In this document: one piece after another, positions 35,126-47,473 of the stretch
Numbering within the stretch: the first letter of the stretch is position 1
How the letters are laid out: the number at the start of each line of letters is the position of its first letter
Source: Heligmosomoides polygyrus polygyrus
Lineage: Eukaryota; Nematoda; Chromadorea; Rhabditida; Heligmosomidae
Assembly: GCA_947396885.1 (NCBI GenBank)
Contig: OX377205.1
Location: forward strand, 29,327,899-29,391,898
Direction: 5' to 3'
DNA: 64,000 nucleotides
Notes under the pieces: model-generated
What the model saw: the letters and a program-made list of their open reading frames with translations, nothing else
Databases searched by the model: none
Told to the model about the DNA's origin: nothing
Position numbers and translations under genes: made by a program

Positions 35126-37045
35126 AAGATGAAACTGTAACCGACGGGGTGTCTTCAACGAGGCCGTGGACGATCTGTTAGACCTGCTCTCGTGCTCAAT
35201 GTGCCTCTAACAAAAACGGAAGATCAAATCTTCCCAAAGACCTCGCTTGACTTATGACAGTTGTATCGGCTACCTACCATACTTAGGCTGATGAAAGCCA
35301 AGAAGCCGAATATCGAGGACACATCGTTTTGGCCATGCTTTCATCTCGTGATAGCAGTTCAGCTGGTAGAGGTGGCTAGCACAAGGCACAAGATTTTGAT
35401 GGTTATTCATGACCTATCCATCTGAACCCATAACAGTGTAACGGATAGAAGAAAGAGGTGCGGATTCCATGGACAGTTGACATTCCCAGGAAGCTCTCTA
35501 AACTGCGAATTGAGACAAAACCTGCATGAATTCTGATGCTTCTAGGCACCGATGCAAAGCGAAAGGGCTAGTTTTTGCTCGGTGGGCATTCCAAGTATTC
35601 TTACTGAAGTCGTAGAAGTTTGGATTGCCTTTGCCGCATGCGTAGCACACCAGTCGATTTCAAAAAGCAAGCGTTGAGGTGGGAAAGGCGCTGCGTGCCA
35701 GCCGGCTTTCACCTTTCTTCCTCCACTGCAGCAAGAGCGCTACTAATCATGCGGAAAGACGAATGTTGCGCGTGTGGATAACGAATGCCTGCACGCAGCA
35801 GCTTCCCTCCCGTGCTGTACCAGTGGACGATTCATCAGTTCAGATGCGTTTAATTCGATAATCTCCCATTATGCTGCTGTTTGCTCGTTCAGTCCATGGA
35901 CGTTGACTGGCGTAGGCCTTTTCAAAGCTCATATGCGATGCCTAGATGGTCCGTCTTCAATCGTCGTGGCGACTCGGATGTACCTTCGTTCCATTCTTCT
36001 CATGGCGATCAGTGCAGGATCGAAAATGGTGGTGTCACGGCGCCAGAGGAGCGGACCCGCAACGAAGCTGGCGAAATGCTGAGGAAGAAGAGGATGAATG
36101 GAATAAAAAGGCAGACAAGAGGCTTCATTCTATTCCGGATGGATAGTCATTCCAACTATCCTTTCTACGACGACACCGGCCCACCTTATTGAAAATCTCG
36201 ATCATGGACTACTCCTCCAGGATTCATTTCAGTGCAACCGCCGTCACCCTATTCTTATTTTCCTTACGAAGTGATCTGCATCGATGTTTCTTCCATGGTA
36301 CATATTCGGGACGGAACACGCGGACGGAATCTTATTTTCATGAAGGAACCGCCCAGTGGTCGTGACGATGAGTTCGAAGGTTGTAGTTGAGAAGCGTTGC
36401 TCCGCTCAGTGCTCTATATGTGGTCCTCAATGTCCTCGACGGAACAGCAGCGTCAGCCAACGTCTCCGGCTGGCAGCTGGTGGAGCTGCCGCGTAGCTGG
36501 TCGAATCTTTGGACGCCTACTATGCAGATTCCTTCTCTGGAGGTTACTCTTCGTAATCCCGTGTTCATGAGGTTTGGATCGATTTCATCTCCCTTCTCTT
36601 CTATTTATCCATGTATCCCTCTACATGTCTCCCTCTCTCTTATAATTTTTACCCGTTCAGAAATTAAATGAACTGAGCATTCCATGACATCTTTATTGCC
36701 TGAACTGCGCTATTTCCCAACAATTCTTCTGCGCTAGTTGTCGGAAGGAGGAAGTTAAATTTAAGCTATGCAACCTTCTCTTCGAAACATCATCAGTGTA
36801 TGTATTTAGCGTTTTCTTCAGGTCATCATCCGTACAAGGCATTTATCTGTTAGGGCGCGGAAGCCCCCCCCCCCCCCCTTTGGTCGAAGAGGACGAAACA
36901 TCCATCGCTGTGAGATATCACTTCAAACCTGCTCGCGAATACATGTGTGGCCCGAAGTGCTTATATCTAATACCTGATAGAAGTAAACCGACTCGAATTG
37001 AAGCGAGGTACAATTTCTTTCAATCCCAGGCATGTAGCGCGTGCT
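35126..37045. other. Intron 3 interior, no supported gene
   Basis: Frames at 35774-36192 overlap in all three plus phases. One ends SHSNYPFYDDTGPPY and another RNAEEEEDEWNKKADKRL, but both end in stops, neither has clear splice boundaries, and they exclude each other. A C-run lies at about 36866-36880. Confidence 0.35.
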
Positions 37046-37282
37046 AGCGCAGTCGGGCTGGCGCGTGCACCCGATTTCTGGTTCCTGGTTCGGACTTCCC
37101 ACCTAGGCTAGCCAAGCCTTCCATCCCTCCGGGGTCCGCGAATTGCTACCAGACTTGTCTGGGAAAGACGGCCACCGCAAATCATTGTGCAAGCCAACTA
37201 CGCATTCAACTTACCCCATCCCGTAGAAGTAGAATACGTGGCGCATCCTAAGAGGGATCAATTAACGTCGTCTTTTATTCTT
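37046..37282 (+). repeat. tRNA-derived SINE, internally deleted
   Basis: The head gtgctagcgcagtcgggctg is followed by a box-B-like ggttcggacttcc. Then come ccttccatccctccggggtc, gctaccagacttgtctggga, a deletion into cggccaccgcaaatcattg, and agaatacgtggcgcatccta. The tail is cgtcttttattcttc. Confidence 0.8.
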
Positions 37283-40200
37283 CACTTTTTTACATGGTCA
37301 TCCACATTACTGGTGTCCCAGGTGTCACAGAAGTGTTCTACTCTCCTCCGCTAGCGCTGTGTTGCACAAGGGAAGCGGCTTCAGAATGTGTTTACTAACC
37401 TGACCGTTTCACGATGCCTCGTCGTTTCGATGAGTATCCGGGCTGGCCAAGCACTCGTTTCCATTACGACCACTTATCCATACGTTACCAAGCTTCCTAA
37501 AAATGATTAGAAAATGCACTCCCCCACACCACCATCACCAACACCAACACCAACACCACTCGGAACGGCACTACGCCAAAGCCAGCCAAATACGTTGACT
37601 TCCGAGAAAGGAACACCGATGTGAATGAGCGTTGTTAGCTGTTCCTCATCTAGAGGGCATTTGTGACCACTTCTGCGTGAGTTTGCCCGGCGCGAGAATT
37701 CAGGCCGCTCAGATCTGTCGTCTACATGAAGATCATACGTGATCAGCAAGCCAGCCGACTGCTGCGTTGAACACATCTACGAGAAATGCGGTGCCGTAGC
37801 CTTTGGCCAGCGCCGAGAGCTCATGTCTGATTAGGCTTCCATTCGATGATCAAGGAATCTTCGAGGAATATTCGGCCGCGAGTGCAGGTCAAAGAGACGT
37901 CGATGTTGGCGCTGAGAGGGCGGCGTGGTGTGGTTTTTTCCACCGAATATTGATCGAGTTATGGTTATCAGCCTGGAGCTGTGCAGAGAAGAGTTTCCCT
38001 GTCGCTCTGCCCTTCTGTATACAATTGCGTTTGTGTTCCCGTAAGAGTCCAACATTTTTCCCAATCTTTTTCCGCTTTTACCACTGACACGACAAGGATA
38101 TCCGTTAGTCCAACACATTTCGAGCCCGTGAAAGTGTCTTCTATGTATTAGGTCACTACTTAGCAAATTCGCTTCCCATCCAACCTAAACTTTCCCGGCT
38201 TAAGCTCCTCTGACACAAAATTATAAGCATTCCGCGATCCAAGTCCAGGCAGCCGCCCAGCCAGCTAGCTGCGCGTCAACTTCGCTGCCTGGTACGTGAT
38301 GGCACGCCGATATTAAGAGTGCATAGTTAGAGCGACAGCTTGCTTTCGCTGTTGGTTAGTATTGTTTCTGCCGATGTCTCAATTCCAGCCATATCTTCAG
38401 AGATCTTAGCGTTAAATGCACTGCAAGAGCCTCGTGTTGGAGACGTTTTTGTTGCGGTTCGGTATCTGACAATCCTCACAGCGTTATCGACCTGTTTCAC
38501 CTGCTTTGACGAAGTCGGACAGCATAGTGATCTAGAGCGCTTCTACAAGCTGTCGCGATGAAAAACGATCGAAATATGTCACAACGTGGTAGGAATTGAG
38601 TGTTACTTCATATAGATGGTAGGCTTCAGCTGGTAGCATTTTCATTTTTTCTCCGTTTCTTCGCCACTGTGTTCATAGTATTCTATATCGACAATGTAAC
38701 CTTCATATTGAACACGCCTTGATTATTTATCGAACGATGTAGTGACACCTCTTTCTACATGTATAGCACGGAGTATTTTTTGGTTGGAAAACGTCCTGGC
38801 AGCTCCTAGACCTCCGGAAGATGCGTTGATTGTTGATCCCTAATAGGGTACAGTCAGATTTAAAAAAGATAGTTGGCGGATTCAAACCTAAAAGCAAAGT
38901 GCAGTGCACACGTGCAACTAGCTCAGTTCCTCTATCTTCGAACTTTGCACTGTGCTCGACTCCAGAAGTGACGCTTATCTTGAGCTTCCTCTTTTCTCCA
39001 GTGCTTTAAACACAGTTAAAAGGTTATATGTGTTCATATACAGGTATTGTTGGTGTTTTGCCGTGCTCTGGCTTACGTTGCTGCTACTGCTTGAATATCT
39101 ACTCACTTTCTCCAATTCCCCGCTTCTCAATGGCTTAAGTTTGCAAGTGTGCCCACGAGTTGCCTGCCAACAGGTCGTGGCAGTAGTCGCGGGCCATGAG
39201 AGCCCATCGCTAAATTAAACCCACGTGCTTGTTGAAGATGCCACGTTGTTTATGTCTGTTGAGTGATTTGCTCAGACCTTCTCACTTCTCGAAATAGAAG
39301 GATGAATGTCCCTATGTTCCAGCAGTGAGCGAGTTAGCATGTGCGTTAATTTATAGCTTATTTTGGCAAGCAACCTTTCCCGACATTAAAGGCCGTGCGC
39401 GTTGTTCTCGACCCTTGGCACGCCATATTCAAACTATTCGACATCCCCAGTCGCAAGCGCCATTTTTCATTTAGTTTTGAACTTTCGTCAGCTCCGCTGA
39501 CTCTCAGCGACTTCTATAACTATAACTTCTACAAACTTTATGCTGTAGTCAGTGTCTGTGTGTTTGTCTTCTTCTTATTTTATGGTTATCACTGTTAGTG
39601 GCAATCTTAGAATCGCTACTAAAATAGGTAGAGCGTAGACCGGGGCTGGGATTAATGTATCGAGGGGACAAGGTAGGAGCTCGCACCCCCCCCCCCCCTC
39701 ACTGCGAGGATACCATATTTCACCGTCTGCAATTCTCCAGTGCTCCTACAGGTCGAATGCGAATTTCTCTATCAAGTTCGTGGATCACTGTGGAACAATG
39801 AGGGAATGCGATGCGTAGCGAGAAATGTAGAAAGTCCCACTACATAGTGAGTCCGCTGTCGCCTTTCCCGTCTTGATCCCGAAACGATTCCTGAACTTGG
39901 TACGAAAACTGTCAACTTTCTTTTGTGACTCATCGATTGCTTTGAGCATAGGTCATTAGCCGCTATTCGGAGACAATGGGTAGAATGCTCTCGAGACGTC
40001 AGTTTTTGGTTTGCTGTGTTTAGTCAGTTGAGCAATCGTTGAAAAAAATCGGTGAGCGGAGGTGAATCTATGGATATCCACACGTCAGAAACCGTGCAGA
40101 TGCCGTGTGGAACTATTTGTGGTAACGTTACAAACGTTACGTCGACTACATCTAGCACCCGTTAACTCTCAAGTCGACAGATGGTTGGCTCGACACGCAG

Positions 40201-40827
40201 TTCATCATGTTTTCCTGCCAAAACTACAGCGCACGCGGAGTATCTACGCGGCTTCTGATAGTGGTTGAGGGAACCACACACCATCTACCTATGTTCTAGG
40301 TGCCGTTCTAATCTTGCTTGCATTGAACTCCATTCAACCACAGCAGCATTCACGCTTTGCACTTATCTCTGTCACTGCTCTTGGAACGGAGCCTTCGAAC
40401 TGCTTCCTGTGGTCATTGAAAATGTAAAGAACACCGCGTTATAAGTGGAGATTCCTGCGTTGCTTGTGGACTTGCTCATGTAAGAGGAAGGTCATTGTTT
40501 TGAAAGTTACTCTTTCTAAATGCAGACGACCTTCTGGACTCTTTCCCGGACCATGTACATTGAGTGCTAACACGTTCCATTATATGTGTCCTAGGAAAGA
40601 ACTCAATAGAATGATAATCTGCGCATAGTTCACTGTCGAACGATGAATGAGCCCTTTTTTGCTAAACACACGTAACCAATATTAAATGCTTGATGGTAAG
40701 CACGAGTCACTTTCCTTCTGTTGAATCCTGCGTACTGACTTGAAGCTCTATGAAAGAATGAAGAAATTCCTAGATGCCTTGCAGTTTATTCTTTGCATGA
40801 CCTCAAAAACAACTGTGCATGTTTCAG
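37283..40827. other. Intron 3 remainder, no supported gene
   Basis: A minus-strand frame at 37507-37776 contains CPLDEEQLTTLIHIGVPFSEV, which faintly resembles the helix-turn-helix of nematode integrase-type transposases. No catalytic core accompanies it. A C-run lies at about 39685-39699. The rest is unremarkable. Confidence 0.4.
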
Positions 40828-41047
40828 AGGCTGGAGCCTGCAACCGGCGGTGATGCAGCAACTGGTGACGCAGCTGAATCAGATGCACCTCTTTCAGCAG
40901 CAGCAACAGCAGTCGCAGCAGGCGGCTGCAGCCGCTGTTGCTGCGCCGGTCGTTGTCAAGAAGACGGCGGCAGCAAGTGCTCCTCAGGCGCTGCACCCGT
41001 CGCCGTCGAACTCGGCAGCATGCGACGCTACGCAGAGGTCGCCGAGT
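40828..41047 (+). CDS. Gln-rich gene, candidate exon 4 (polyglutamine and Ala-rich)
   Basis: The acceptor gcatgtttcag ends at 40827. The donor agt|gtgagt follows 41047 (phase 0). The first base completes the codon left by exon 3 (phase 2 to phase 2). The product reads LQPAVMQQLVTQLNQMHLFQ, then a run of six Gln in QQQQQQSQQ, then an AAAAAVAAPVVVKK segment, and ends Ser/Pro-rich in HPSPSNSAACDATQRSPS. Codons are mixed CAG/CAA, so the Gln run is not a pure CAG repeat. Low-complexity Gln and Ala tracts suggest a protein-interaction or transcription-related role, by composition only. It continues across an unusually large intron. Confidence 0.7.
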
Positions 41048-44000
41048 GTGAGTTCCACTCCTTTTCTCTTTCTTCTCTATTTTTTTTTTTTTGTTTGAAC
41101 ACTCAGGTTTGGGGGTAGCATTTTTTACAATGGCCATGTGGTATCTGAGCATCGAAAGGTAAAGAGGTCGCCAATCCTTGCTGACCCAATCCGTCTTTCC
41201 CTACTGCTGTTTCACGAACGATTTCGTATGGGTACTTCTAGCGACATAAGTGTAATCAATGACGGCGAGGCATGTCGAACGTCGCCTTCTGGACTGTCGC
41301 TTGTCGCTGCCAACTGCACAGCGTTTCTTATTTTGGGTATTAGAATTGCCTCCAGGGGTAAGCTACCTTGGGAGCTTTCCATAAGATCGTGCTCATTGTG
41401 GCGTCGCCTGTGGAAAACTAAAGGACAGTCAAAGGGAGCTATGTTTCATCTGGAAAACCAGGATATTGGGCATCATATCGGATGAATTCAAACGTAGGGC
41501 CTCACTTTTCAAATGAAGACTCGAAGAAATCCCTGTGTAGACACCGATTAGATTTATCTGTGCGATTTCTTGGCCGATTAGGGGGAACTAGAACGTATCC
41601 TCTATATCACTGCCACTATTATCGACCGCTACTATGCCAGACAGTTTAAAAACAGAATGCCATGGTGTCCAATTAAAGGTTTCGTAGTATGCTTCCTTTC
41701 CAGACCGTCATAGTAGGGCAGTCCTAGAAGCCCCATATGCAGTTGTGTATAATCACATCCGCCCATCTGTCTTTTAGAGCCCGATTAACAGGATCCTGCG
41801 CCGGTTCGGATAATCCGAATCCGTCACTTTTTCAAGCACTGGATAAATGGACCATGTGGACATTTTTGAGAACTCCGAATCGTATGATGTTTTGTATAGG
41901 GATTGTTTTCACTAAACCGCATTTTCGGTTGATTCCGAGGTCTAATTTCGATTAGAAATCTAATCTCCTATTTGAATCGGATATTCGATTCCAATTCTAA
42001 AAAAAATCGGTCGTCCGAATCATACGAAATCCACTATAGTAAAAATCCTTATAAGAATCATCTTAAGTTTCGGACTTTTCGAAGGTGCCACTATTTATAC
42101 AGGGTTTGAAAAAAATGACGCATCCGAGTTAACCGAATCGAAGTCGAATCCAATGTAGAGTGCGCAGAGAGTGCTCATCAAAGAATGAGTACCATCATAT
42201 TACTTAAAGGAGTACTACTCGGCCGTCGTCGCTCGGCGCTCACCAACATATCGCGATGTAAGCAGTGGATCATCGAAATCGAACGCTCCGTCAACCATAA
42301 CGCGGCCTTCTGACGCGCCAGTGAAGTTGGAGCGCAAAGGTTGGTTATTACTGCAACGAAATTGTGCTGCTGGGGCATTGAAGAGTACGATAATACGAAA
42401 GTTCCTGGCTTAAACAAAAGTGCCTTTTTGTTCTATTCACATTTTTCGCCTTCTGATAAGTGACCACACTGATCTCTACATTACCTTCTGGGTGCAGCTC
42501 AATAAGGAAACGTTTGCGTGGTATGAATAGATTTCGTCTCACTTCCAGACGCCATCCACTAGCGTCGGAGGCGCAGTATGGGGGGGGGGCATCCTCTATT
42601 CTGTGTTTATCCGCCTTGAAAAGAGGGCATATGATTGCTCAAGGATTCACCATAGTTGAAGGAATATGTACATCAGGGCTGCATAAAATTTTTCTGCAAT
42701 GGAACCTGGTAGTATAAGGCTTTTCTACATAGTGATCTCCTCTTCGTGCCACTGAGCGGCGAGTTAGAGGGTTCATATTTATTTATTTATTTATTTATTC
42801 AAAGCATAGGCAACGCTAGCGTAAGTGGATTTAGAAATATGATAAAAATCCAAGAGTTACGATAACATGTGTAAACGATACTATCGGCCGTGTAAAACAG
42901 TGAATTATCAGCAACATGTCATTAGTGATCATGGAACTTTCTACGTATTCGACATGAGGTACACCTACAGGTCTGGACACAGGATTCTCTTCTAGATCAG
43001 TACTTGCTTTCCTCTTTTCTCTGCTATCGATCCTATCAGTGAAAAACTGATTCAGTCTACCTTTTTAATTTTAATTGGAACTAGAATTCAAGGAGTATCT
43101 CAAAGTGTTGGATGACTCGTTCACTGATAAGATCTAAAGTGCAGTTGTTTAATGAAAAAGGGAGCCATGCATGCATTTTTCAGCAGCGAATTTGTAATCG
43201 AGTGTCATCCTGAGTTAAAGTCGCAATCACGTGACTGTAATTACAGTGTTTTACTTATTAGCTTAATGCAATCAAGGAGGTATTAATTTATCAGGAAGAT
43301 ATGGATTAGCATCTCAAAGCTTGAATAAAAAATGTGGTTAAAACTTAAGCATTATTGATGTTTTGATAGCGGATAACGATGTTTGTTCAACGAGAGGGCT
43401 GCCAACTCCATATTCCAAGCTCGTCGTCGGAACTATTTCACCGATATAAATATGATGATATATGTCATATGCCTATGAGGGGAACTGTGCCCGCTATTTC
43501 GCAGCACAGCTTCATTTACTGATGTTTCAGTTCGTCCAACTACTGCTGAATCTGCGACGCTGAATCCCATAGTGACGTTGCCATCTGTGCGAGATGACGT
43601 GAAAACGCCTTGTGGTGTGTTGCATTTTTCTTGCTGATTACGATTTAGGTAATATTGCGCTGTTGGAGAGCGAGGGCTCAGTCTTTGATGTGTTTTCCTG
43701 TAGGCATGACGAATCAGGAAAAGCCAGACCGTGAATAGCGGCCGCATTTATCTACGTTATGAATTAGACTAGACCACTTTATACATCCATTTCGAAAATC
43801 TGCGCAAGTTTTCAACGTGCAGGGTTAACTTTATGAGTGACGTTGACGCCTTTGCGAAGTTCTGCATGGAGAACTCCCACTGATATTACCACTCGTAATT
43901 TTAGTTTAGGGATATTCAGGATTCTGATTTGGTAAGATTCAAATAGAAGTACTGTTTTTGTCAACAGTTTTTTACTATCCAGTCTACCACAACTGCTAGC

Positions 44001-45536
44001 ATAGCATGTGTGTTCACCCCACGGATACTTTCAAATGTTATTCTGGTCTGCGACTGGAGCGAAGGCGGCAGTGAGAGCAACGCGAGCGCAGTGATTCAAG
44101 CGACAGAACACTCGAAAACTATGAACGGACGAAAATAGCGACCGGCGCGACATGAGGTACTGCAAAGCGTGATGTACGTAGCTACAAAACCGGGCCCATT
44201 CGGAAAGATCTGTGAAAGCTGAACCTTTAAGGTTTCCTGATCATGAATATTTGTTTTTCTGAACTTTCACTGAAGTAATCCTTTATGTGTCTACAGCATG
44301 TAAGAATTGCTGCAATGGTTGGAACAAGTTTTCGCCAATTGACTTGAAAACCTTTTGAAAATGTTGGAAAGACAAATGCTCACCATCTAGGCAAACAATG
44401 CCACTATCTTCCTAGCAGGTTATAACTAATTTAGTATGCTCTCTTAGCAATAGCTGAAACTAAACAAGCGCGTGTGCAAATGTCGAGCTCTTTGGACCAT
44501 CAGCGATGGTAAATCACACGGTTCAACGCTGACAAATCGGCGACTGAACCGTCTGCGCACCAGAGCATGACGGAAGACTCTGGGAGTAAGGTGGTGACTG
44601 TGCAACATCCCAGTAACATTGAATGCGAAACAGTCAACGACGGCACACTTCTATAGAACGAGAGAACAACTCTAAATTGTATGTTCCCTTCTGTATTACG
44701 TGTTCTGAACTAGACAACTCAGGGAATATGGGGTATCTAACGCTACATCCTGTAGTCCTCTCTCTCTGTCCATAGTGCAGCAAAGAAAATTTCAGTATCG
44801 AATCTCTAATTTCTTGCTCAGGCGCGAGACAACATGAGAACTCCTTTTGATTGCTGTATTTCGAGAACGTCCGGCTGCCTCCTAGTCCAACCTATTAGAA
44901 GACGTAGTCTTCCAATTCTTCTTCGGCATTCTTTGAAAACCAGTGAACCATGCAATAAAATGTGTTGAGTCGTCTCCCTAGACGATTCTATGCCAGTGGG
45001 CTCTCTGGGGGGTGGCTGGCTCGCCCTGCCTCTTTCTACATTGTTAGCATGCAAACCCGCTCTATCGCGAAGATTTGACCCGCTGCGGTGCACATCCGTG
45101 GTGTTTTTACGTAAGATCACCGGAGCGACGGCAGCGACAACAGCGACTGCTCTCCACTATGATTTCGACTATCGCCCTGTTTTAATCGATTTGTGTTTTG
45201 CCCGGAAGACCAGTCGCTCCCGATGTGGACTATGAACAGGTCTTATTACATTATCGCTTCTCTTCGTATGGCGGGGTTTATACATCTGTCACCGCGCGGC
45301 GCGAGTACCTTTTACAACTCCACGTTCCTTGGCGACTTAAGTATAAATTACGCCTTGAAAGGCTCGCTAAAACACGTATTGGACATGAATTACACCGATT
45401 TATCGTCACTGGCGATTTCAAGTTTGTGCGTCACGACGTGTGTTCTCTACGTCACGAGAGCTGACGATGTGACGTTTTGTTACGTAGAAACGTAGATCCA
45501 GCACGCTGGACCTGGGCAACGTTCAAGTGCAATCTA

Positions 45537-46807
45537 TTAGGTCATCCAATAAGTAATGTCGTTTTTCAACCTTGCTTTCGATTGAACAAATTTTCAACAA
45601 AACTTTATTTCAGCCAACAGTGTAATCACCCTCATTATCAACAACCTTTCTCCATCTAACATAATCTAATCTTCAATCTTCTAAGCAATAAAAGTGTTTC
45701 GGTTTTTGAGCAAAATATATGGACATAGTATTTTGAATATCCTCTAGACTTTCAAATTTCTTGCCACTAAAAAATGCTGTAGAGAGCGGAGTAAGTGGTA
45801 ATCCGAAGGTGCGAGATCGGGAGAATACGGTGGATGAGGCAGAACCCCATCCTAATTCTCCAGCGATTTTCTCCAGCGTCCGTTTTTCACAATGCGGTCT
45901 TGCATTGTCGTGATGGAGAATTACGCCCTTTCTGTTGACGATGGCCGGATACTTTTCCAGTAAAGCTTGGCTCACTCGATGCAATTGCTCACGGTAAAGG
46001 TCTGCGTCAGCGGTCTGTCCAGATTTAAGCACTTCAAAGTGGACAATTCCACTGATATTCCACCAAACACAGAGGAGTGCCTTTCTGAGATGAATATTCT
46101 GCTTCGCAGTACTTCTTGGTTGTTCATTTTTGGAAAGCCACTGCTTTTTGCGCTTCGGATTATCGTACAAGATCCATTTTCGTCTCCTGTGATCAACCGG
46201 TCAAAAGCGGGTCTGTACGGTGTCGCTGAAGCAGTGCGTTGCAAAGCGTCGATCGGTTGGCACGGTTCTCGGCGGATAAATCGTGCGGTCCCCGAACGCC
46301 TGCCCTGCATACCTTGCCAATTTGGCGTAGACGAAAATGTATGGTTGATTTAGGTTCGTTGAGAGTACTTGAAAGTTCCTCCACTGCTTGACAAGGGTTC
46401 GCCTCCAGTTCTGCCATCAGCATGTCGTCAAATGTTACGGGTCTTCCTGATCGAGAGGAGTCAGAGAAGTCGAAATTAAGGGATTTAAACTCGGAAAACC
46501 ATAGCTGGCATTTGCGAACGTCTACTGCATCTGGATATACATCGCAGATATTTTTGCTAGCAACCGTTGCGTTACTACCTTCCGAAACTCGAACAGCATG
46601 CAATGCCGAATATGCTCCTCTGAGATTTGCCAAGCCATCTCACCTGAACGTGCAAGCTAACAATTCAACGAATGGTAGATTCAAAAAGAGCAAGTCTCAT
46701 TTGTCTTAGAACCACTTTATTGCGCCTTTGAAATACACAAATCTGCCGACAAATAATAAGCTAAAACCGTAGTGCACAAAAACGACAGTACTTAATGGAT
46801 GACCTAA
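45537..46807 (-). mobile_element. Mariner-family DNA transposon, complete ends
   Basis: Inverted ends of about 30 bp match with few differences: ttaggtcatccaataagtaa at 45537 against the reverse complement of ttaatggatgacctaa ending at 46807. Each is flanked by a TA (45535-45536 and 46808-46809), the mariner target duplication. The 1271-bp length is normal for the family. The single transposase gene runs on the minus strand and is broken, as described separately. Confidence 0.92.
45673..46633 (-). pseudogene. Mariner transposase, frameshifted
   Basis: Transposases of this family cut and paste the element at TA sites using a D,D34D triad. On the minus strand the N-terminus shows a paired helix-turn-helix region with CQLWFSEFKS and SGRPVTFDD. 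Then come the first catalytic Asp in LLTGDENGS (near 46190), the second in HHDNARPH (near 45895) and the third in YSPDLAPSDYHL (near 45800), which is in a different frame from the flanking sequence. The end at 45673 reads KHFYCLED then a stop. At least three frame changes (near 46190-46200, 46130-46170 and 45800-45840) make it non-functional. All three catalytic residues can still be read across frames, so decay seems fairly recent. Confidence 0.9.
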
Positions 46808-46931
46808 TATATCTAAACGGATTCTGGCCCTTCAAACATAAGGAAAGTGTTTACTTTTTGTTTACTGTATCGTATGCTGAGCCGCTTGTCTCAATAGACG
46901 TCAGAAGTGGAACGTCTTATTTCTATCGTTC

Positions 46932-46947
46932 GGTGTTTAGCTAAGTA
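46932..46947. repeat. Target-site duplication, left copy (16 bp)
   Basis: ggtgtttagctaagta occurs here and again, identical, at 47458-47473, directly flanking the truncated RTE copy. Confidence 0.92.
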
Positions 46948-47415
46948 TACCAGAGCACCTGAAGTCGAAGATTTACAGAGCCGTCGTGCGCCCGGTAGCG
47001 ATGTACGGCGCTGAGTGTTGGCCTGCGACTAAGGAAATTGAAACAAGCCTCAGCGTCATGAAGGCGAAGATGCTGCGCTGGACGGCTGGAGTCACCCGCA
47101 TGGACCTCATCCGAAACGATGTCATTCGGCAGAAGTTCGGTGTCGCGCCGATAGCGGAGAAGATGCGCGAAGCTCGCTTGCGATGGTACGGCCACGTTCT
47201 GCGTGGGAAAAAAGACAGCGTCCGCAAGATTGGCCTTGAGTTGGAAGTATCTGGAAAGCGGCCTAGAGGACGCCCGAAGCAGCGTTGGTCCGATACGTTA
47301 TACACGGACATGAAAGTAGCTGGTGTCCACCCTGATCAAGCGCAGGATCGGGAAAGGTGGCGTCGTAACACCAGAAGAGCGGACCCCGCGACGATGCGGG
47401 ACAAACGCTGAAGAA

Positions 47416-47446
<31 letters not shown>

Positions 47447-47457
47447 AAGAAGAAGAA
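46948..47457 (+). pseudogene. 5'-truncated RTE retrotransposon copy (C-terminal RT end plus tail)
   Basis: The insert keeps only the last ~140 codons of the RTE reverse transcriptase. The segment begins with the KIYRAVVRPVAMYGAECWPA region, then MKAKMLRWTAGVTRMDLIRN, RLRWYGHVLRG and GRPKQRWSDT, and ends at a TGA at 47409-47411. A short linker leads to an (AAG)n tail up to 47457. The frame is intact over the retained part. Bounded by a perfect 16-bp duplication, this is a classic 5'-truncated target-primed insertion. It matches the minus-strand copy at 1932-3175 over the same region and fixes the 3' end of the family. Confidence 0.92.
47411..47457. repeat. (AAG)n tail of the RTE copy
   Basis: The run of AAG/GAA units follows the RTE stop codon and ends exactly at the right target duplication. 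Confidence 0.9.
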
Positions 47458-47473
47458 GGTGTTTAGCTAAGTA
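47458..47473. repeat. Target-site duplication, right copy (16 bp)
   Basis: Identical to 46932-46947. The first G may be shared with the AAG tail, so the true length is 15-16 bp. Confidence 0.9.

Noticed and set aside
35774..36192. Candidate terminal exons at 36 kb
   Set aside because: Two different frames each look plausible near their stops and exclude each other; neither is bounded by convincing splice sites.
45198..45464. 88-codon ORF just upstream of the mariner
   Set aside because: It is basic and open in overlapping frames, but there is no recognised domain, no codon bias and no splice context.
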